Below, piece by piece: positions 5,721 through 8,853 of a stretch of 8,853 nucleotides of DNA. The DNA comes from JAQIBY01 sp046546095 (GTDB lineage: Bacteria; Bacteroidota; Bacteroidia; Bacteroidales; ML635J-15). The stretch's first letter is position 1. Each line of letters opens with the position of its first letter. Below the pieces are notes generated by a model. That model was not told the DNA's origin. It did no database searches and saw only the letters and a program-made list of their open reading frames with translations. Position numbers and translations under genes: made by a program. The DNA is taken from contig JBKGYK010000095.1 in assembly GCA_046546095.1 (NCBI GenBank), forward strand, positions 1-8,853, read 5' to 3'.

Positions 5721-8351
5721 ATGGGCTACTACCGTAAAACTGAAGACATGGTTTTTCAGGAGATGAAATCGCAAAAGGAAGGCATTTCTAAGATGGAGGC
5801 CCGAAAGCGTCTTAAAAAGTATGGCCGCAACAAGCTTGAAAAGAAAAAAGAAAAAAGCCTTTGGAAAATACTGCTGGAACAAGTGATGAATCCGGTTATC
5901 TATCTACTGATTGCGGCAACGGTGGTATCTTTTGTTTTTGGTGATATCCCTGAAGGTATAGCCATTATGATAGTGATCGTCCTGAACACGGGTATCGGAT
6001 TCTGGATGGAATACCAGGCAAGGCAATCGATGAAGGCTCTTAAGGAGATGGACAAGTTGATGACCCGGGTTATAAGGGATGGGCAGGAGAAAAAGATCAA
6101 TGCGGAAGAAATTGTGCCGGGCGATGTGTTGGTGCTGGAAGCCGGTGATCTTGTAGCTGCGGATGCACGGGTTTTTGAAGAGTCCGATTTATCTGCTGAT
6201 GAATCTCCGCTTACAGGCGAATCAGTGCCTGTCAGTAAAGATATCGATAAGATAGAGGAAGAAAAGCCGGTAGGAGACCGCAAAAATATGGTATTTAAAG
6301 GCACTTCGATTGTCAATGGGAAAGGTCTGGCTGTTGTTACTGCTACCGGTATGAACACACAGCTCGGGGAAATATCCCGCATGCTGAGCGAAACCAGCAA
6401 AGATAAAATACCACTGAACCGTAAGCTTACTAAGCTCACTCATGTGCTTATCTGGGTTATTCTGGGACTGGCAGCTCTGTATCTGGGCATTGGCTGGGCA
6501 GTTGGTGAGGAGCTTTATCTACTCATCCAGACCGCCATCGCCTGGAGTATTGCTGCTATACCAGAGGGCCTGCCCGTGGTGGCAAGCATTGCACTGGCAA
6601 GAGGTATGCTGCGCCTGTCCAGACAAAATGTCATTGTAAAGAAACTGGCTTCGGTGGAAACCCTGGGTGAAACCACCATCATTTTTACCGATAAGACCGG
6701 TACACTCACGGAAAACAATCTTTCAGTAAGTTCGTTTCAAACCGCTTCCGGCCGTTATGATGTGGATGAAGAAAACAGTGATATGAAAGACGATCCGGCC
6801 ATGCCTATTTTTGAAAAGATACTGGTGCTGAATAATAATGCTTCCATCGGGGAAGAAAAAAAAGGTGATCCCCTGGAAATAGCTTTGCTGGAATACATGA
6901 AAGCGCGAGATGAGAATAAGTATAAAGAGTTGCAATCAGCAGAGCGCGAACATGAAGACCCTTTTGATTCAGAAAGCAAGCGCATGGGTACCATCCACCG
7001 GATGGACGATAAGCTACTGATAACAGCCAAGGGGGCGGCAGATGCTATCCTTGAACGGTCAGACAGAATACTGGAAGATGATAAGCCCCGCGAGCTTACT
7101 CCTGATAAGAGAAAAACGTGGACAAAAAAAAATAAAGACCTCTCCTCGGAAGGACTGCGGGTGCTGGCGCTTGCCTACAAAGAAGAATCCGGCGAAAACA
7201 AAGAAATTCTGAAAAAAGAAGATTTCCTGCATGATATGATCTTCGTCGGATTGGTAGGCTTTATAGATCCGCCACGTGAAGAAGTGAAACATGCCGTTGA
7301 AGAATGCCATCAGGCCGGAATCAAAGTAGCCATGGTTACGGGTGACCACCCGGAAACTTCACTCAATATAGCCAAACGCGTGAAGCTTGTACAGGAGGAT
7401 GCAGGTCAGGATTTAGTATTGCACGGCTCGGAAATCGGTCACGACATAGATGACAGCCAGGAAAATAAGATTATTACCAGATCAAGGGTGTTTGCGCGCG
7501 TAGATCCCGGGCAAAAACTCGACATCGTGGATCATTTTCAAAAACACGGAGATATCGTGGGTATGACAGGAGATGGAGTCAACGACGCACCTGCCCTCAA
7601 AGAAGCCGACATAGGCATTGCCATGGGAAAGCGCGGTACGCAAGTTGCCCGGGAAGTGGCAGATATGGTACTTACAGACGACTCTTTTCCATCAATTGTG
7701 AAAGGCATAGAGCAGGGGAGGATTATATTTACAAACATCCGCAAATTCATCATTTATCAGCTCAGCTATCATCTTAGCGAGATCATATTGATAGCCGGTA
7801 TCAGTTTCTCCATGTTTCACCTCCCAGTGCTTCCCTTACAGTTGCTGTTTCTGAATCTGCTTTCAGATGTGTTTCCTGCGCTGGCCTTAAGCCTTAGCAG
7901 GGGTGACCCCAATGTGATGAAACTGCCACCCAGAGATCCTGATGAAGCCATCCTGACCAGGCAAAACTGGATACAGATCGTCCTGTATGGAGTAATACTT
8001 GCAGTTTTTATAAGCGGTGCGTACTTCTATTCCTTCTTTCAGATGGATTTAGGAAAGGATATCAGCAATAATGTGGCATTCTTTACGCTTGCTTTCTCGC
8101 AATTACTGCACGTATTTAATATGCGTGGAAGCAATGAACATATATTTATAAATCAGGTTACAACAAACAAATATGTCTGGCAGGCACTTGCACTTTGTTT
8201 TGGAGTTTTGTTCGCTGCTTATTTCATTCCCGGCCTGCAGGACATCCTCTCATTTCAGGACATGCCAGCCAAAGCCTGGGTACTCATAGCCATTACAAGC
8301 CTCCTCCCGCTGATTACGATTCAACTGATCAAGGAAGTGAAAAAAAGCTAA
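5721..8351 (+). CDS. Cation-transporting P-type ATPase (type II, Ca2+-ATPase-like)
   Basis: This 876-residue inner-membrane pump uses ATP to move a cation across the membrane through a phospho-aspartate intermediate. In order: an N-terminal cation-ATPase domain (EARKRLKKYGRNKL, 26-39); TM1-TM2 at about 57-97; the actuator loop with TGES at 165-168; TM3-TM4 at about 241-295 with PEGLP at 281-285; phosphorylation motif DKTGTLT at 324-330 (D324); nucleotide-binding KGAA at 437-440; DPPR at 516-519, TGD at 540-542 and GDGVND at 617-622; then six C-terminal helices from about 672 to 870. All catalytic motifs are intact and the length is normal for type II pumps. By eye alignment with SERCA, the ion-site positions E282 (M4), E687 (M5), N712 and D716 (M6) are kept, but SERCA N768 is replaced by H684 and the M6 motif reads NLLSDVFPA. 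Calcium is therefore only one possibility; Mn2+, Na+ or H+ cannot be excluded. It appears monocistronic. The start MGYYRKTEDM fits the family. Confidence 0.95.
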   Translation: MGYYRKTEDMVFQEMKSQKEGISKMEARKRLKKYGRNKLEKKKEKSLWKILLEQVMNPVIYLLIAATVVSFVFGDIPEGIAIMIVIVLNTGIGFWMEYQARQSMKALKEMDKLMTRVIRDGQEKKINAEEIVPGDVLVLEAGDLVAADARVFEESDLSADESPLTGESVPVSKDIDKIEEEKPVGDRKNMVFKGTSIVNGKGLAVVTATGMNTQLGEISRMLSETSKDKIPLNRKLTKLTHVLIWVILGLAALYLGIGWAVGEELYLLIQTAIAWSIAAIPEGLPVVASIALARGMLRLSRQNVIVKKLASVETLGETTIIFTDKTGTLTENNLSVSSFQTASGRYDVDEENSDMKDDPAMPIFEKILVLNNNASIGEEKKGDPLEIALLEYMKARDENKYKELQSAEREHEDPFDSESKRMGTIHRMDDKLLITAKGAADAILERSDRILEDDKPRELTPDKRKTWTKKNKDLSSEGLRVLALAYKEESGENKEILKKEDFLHDMIFVGLVGFIDPPREEVKHAVEECHQAGIKVAMVTGDHPETSLNIAKRVKLVQEDAGQDLVLHGSEIGHDIDDSQENKIITRSRVFARVDPGQKLDIVDHFQKHGDIVGMTGDGVNDAPALKEADIGIAMGKRGTQVAREVADMVLTDDSFPSIVKGIEQGRIIFTNIRKFIIYQLSYHLSEIILIAGISFSMFHLPVLPLQLLFLNLLSDVFPALALSLSRGDPNVMKLPPRDPDEAILTRQNWIQIVLYGVILAVFISGAYFYSFFQMDLGKDISNNVAFFTLAFSQLLHVFNMRGSNEHIFINQVTTNKYVWQALALCFGVLFAAYFIPGLQDILSFQDMPAKAWVLIAITSLLPLITIQLIKEVKKS

Positions 8352-8725
8352 AGGAGGTAAGCAGCGCAGATCAAAGGATCAGGCTTGCAAGTAGAAGCTG
8401 CTGCTGTTGTTATTGATGGATGCCTGTTTATCATCATAAGACAATGATTTGTTCGCATTTTTGCACGAACCGGGCTCATAATGGCCAATTCCTGAGCATA
8501 GCTTGCAAAACAGCAGTAAACATAGCCTTACGCTAGCACAAAAACCTGAACACTCCCTCAATAAGCTGATGATTATTCAATAAATCTCAACATTGGTAAT
8601 GGAAAAATCTTTGGTGATGGCAGCGGAAGCTTTTTCAAAATGATTAATTGATACCGATAAGTGTTCAATCCTGCCTGCCAGCCTCGGCTGGTGAACCGGC
8701 AGGCAGGTGTGTGATTTGGTATGAG
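8352..8725. other. Intergenic region without a convincing gene
   Basis: Both strands are broken by stops into short frames that look like no family I know. AAGGAGGT at 8351-8358, right after the ATPase stop, resembles a Shine-Dalgarno but no start codon follows at a usable distance. GTTCG and CGAAC around 8451-8470 could form a weak 5-bp hairpin, without a T run, so I do not call a terminator. A REP-like palindrome lies at 8670-8707. Confidence 0.5.
8670..8707. repeat. REP-like palindromic element
   Basis: CCTGCCTGCC at 8670-8679 pairs with GGCAGGCAGG at 8698-8707. Nested inside, CCAGCC at 8678-8683 pairs with GGCTGG at 8686-8691 across a 2-base loop. The outer arms and the inner hairpin share two bases, so the two folds partly compete. 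The CCTGCCTGCC/GGCAGGCAGG core is a repeat I recall as widespread between genes in Bacteroidota genomes. It is much more GC-rich than its surroundings, which suggests a dispersed repeat rather than local sequence. Confidence 0.6.
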
Positions 8726-8853
8726 ATGTTTTCAAATTATTATATGCAGTCGTTGGATTATTCTGTAAAGGCTTTTGAGCAAGCAAAAAGAAAGAATAAA
8801 TGGGCTTTAGCCCTGCGTATTGAGAAGGATTATTCACCCGATGACTTTTGGTT
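8726..8853 (+). CDS. Unidentified protein, N-terminal part (runs off the window)
   Basis: The frame stays open from ATG 8726 to the window end, giving 42 complete codons starting MFSNYYMQSLDYSVKAFEQA. An alternative start is ATG 8744 (MQSLDYSVK). The open frame also extends upstream to 8648, but that part crosses the REP-like palindrome and is unlikely to be coding. The peptide looks like real protein: an amphipathic, charged helix (KAFEQAKRKNKWALALRIEK) followed by DYSPDDFW. I do not recognise the family. No Shine-Dalgarno is seen. A competing minus-strand frame covers the same bases (8577-8837, GTG start) but its translation is less protein-like, so I prefer this strand with modest confidence. 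Confidence 0.4.
   Translation, partial: MFSNYYMQSLDYSVKAFEQAKRKNKWALALRIEKDYSPDDFW

Noticed and set aside
5607..5882. A 91-codon minus-strand frame at the ATPase 5' end
   Set aside because: About half of it is antisense to the ATPase N-terminus, where poly-Lys codons give its Phe-rich run; no family features.
5900..6439. A 179-codon minus-strand reading frame inside the ATPase gene
   Set aside because: It lies wholly antisense to the well-supported P-type ATPase, is rich in Ser, Thr and Ile as expected from reverse-complemented coding DNA, and has no recognisable domain.
8351..8358. AAGGAGGT directly after the ATPase stop, resembling a strong Shine-Dalgarno
   Set aside because: No ATG, GTG or TTG follows within the usual 5-12 bases, and the genes here do not use such sites; probably chance.
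8379..8561. A 60-codon minus-strand frame after the ATPase
   Set aside because: Low-complexity Ser/Asn/Cys-rich translation with no domain or start signal; reads like non-coding sequence.
8577..8837. An 86-codon minus-strand frame with a GTG start
   Set aside because: It crosses the REP-like palindrome and overlaps the more protein-like plus-strand frame; only its last ~25 residues look at all like protein.
1..8853. CRISPR arrays, tRNA or rRNA genes, riboswitches
   Set aside because: I looked for regularly spaced identical repeats, cloverleaf patterns and conserved rRNA segments and saw none; the only phased repeats are the three short ones at 5284-5340.

Overview
The window looks like part of a Bacteroidota chromosome (inference, fairly confident). 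Start codons lack Shine-Dalgarno sequences, a TAnnTTTG-type -7 box precedes one operon, and the partial IS4-family transposase ends in FLSCT, a tail I associate with this phylum. The IS21-family IstA remnant and the short CCTGCCTGCC/GGCAGGCAGG palindrome fit the same group. I cannot name the genus.

Left part (1-5135): the tail of an IS4-family transposase runs rightward and stops at 153. Facing it is a leftward three-gene operon. In transcription order it holds a DUF6088/AbiEi-like winged-helix antitoxin (5135-4404), an AbiEii-like nucleotidyltransferase toxin (4407-3466) and a full-length type I restriction subunit HsdR (3469-266). Each junction is a 4-base ATGA overlap, so the three are probably translationally coupled. 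No hsdM or hsdS is present in the window.

Middle (5136-5720): no intact gene of normal size. From left to right it holds the likely operon promoter with a -7 box, an inverted repeat that is probably the antitoxin operator, three ~24-bp-spaced repeats, a perfect 42-bp palindrome, and the N-terminus of an IS21-family istA broken by two in-frame stops. I read most of this as the decayed end of an IS21 element inserted just upstream of the defence operon.

Right part (5721-8853): a complete type II cation-transporting P-type ATPase (876 aa, rightward) unrelated to the defence genes. It is followed by about 370 bases without a convincing gene, a REP-like palindrome, and an unidentified rightward reading frame that leaves the window.

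Together, the left half is a small defence locus (abortive-infection-type toxin-antitoxin pair coupled to a restriction subunit) bracketed by remnants of two unrelated insertion sequences. The right half is ordinary ion-transport housekeeping. The operon architecture and the structured DNA at 5153-5375 are the parts most worth a second look; I see no clearly new system.
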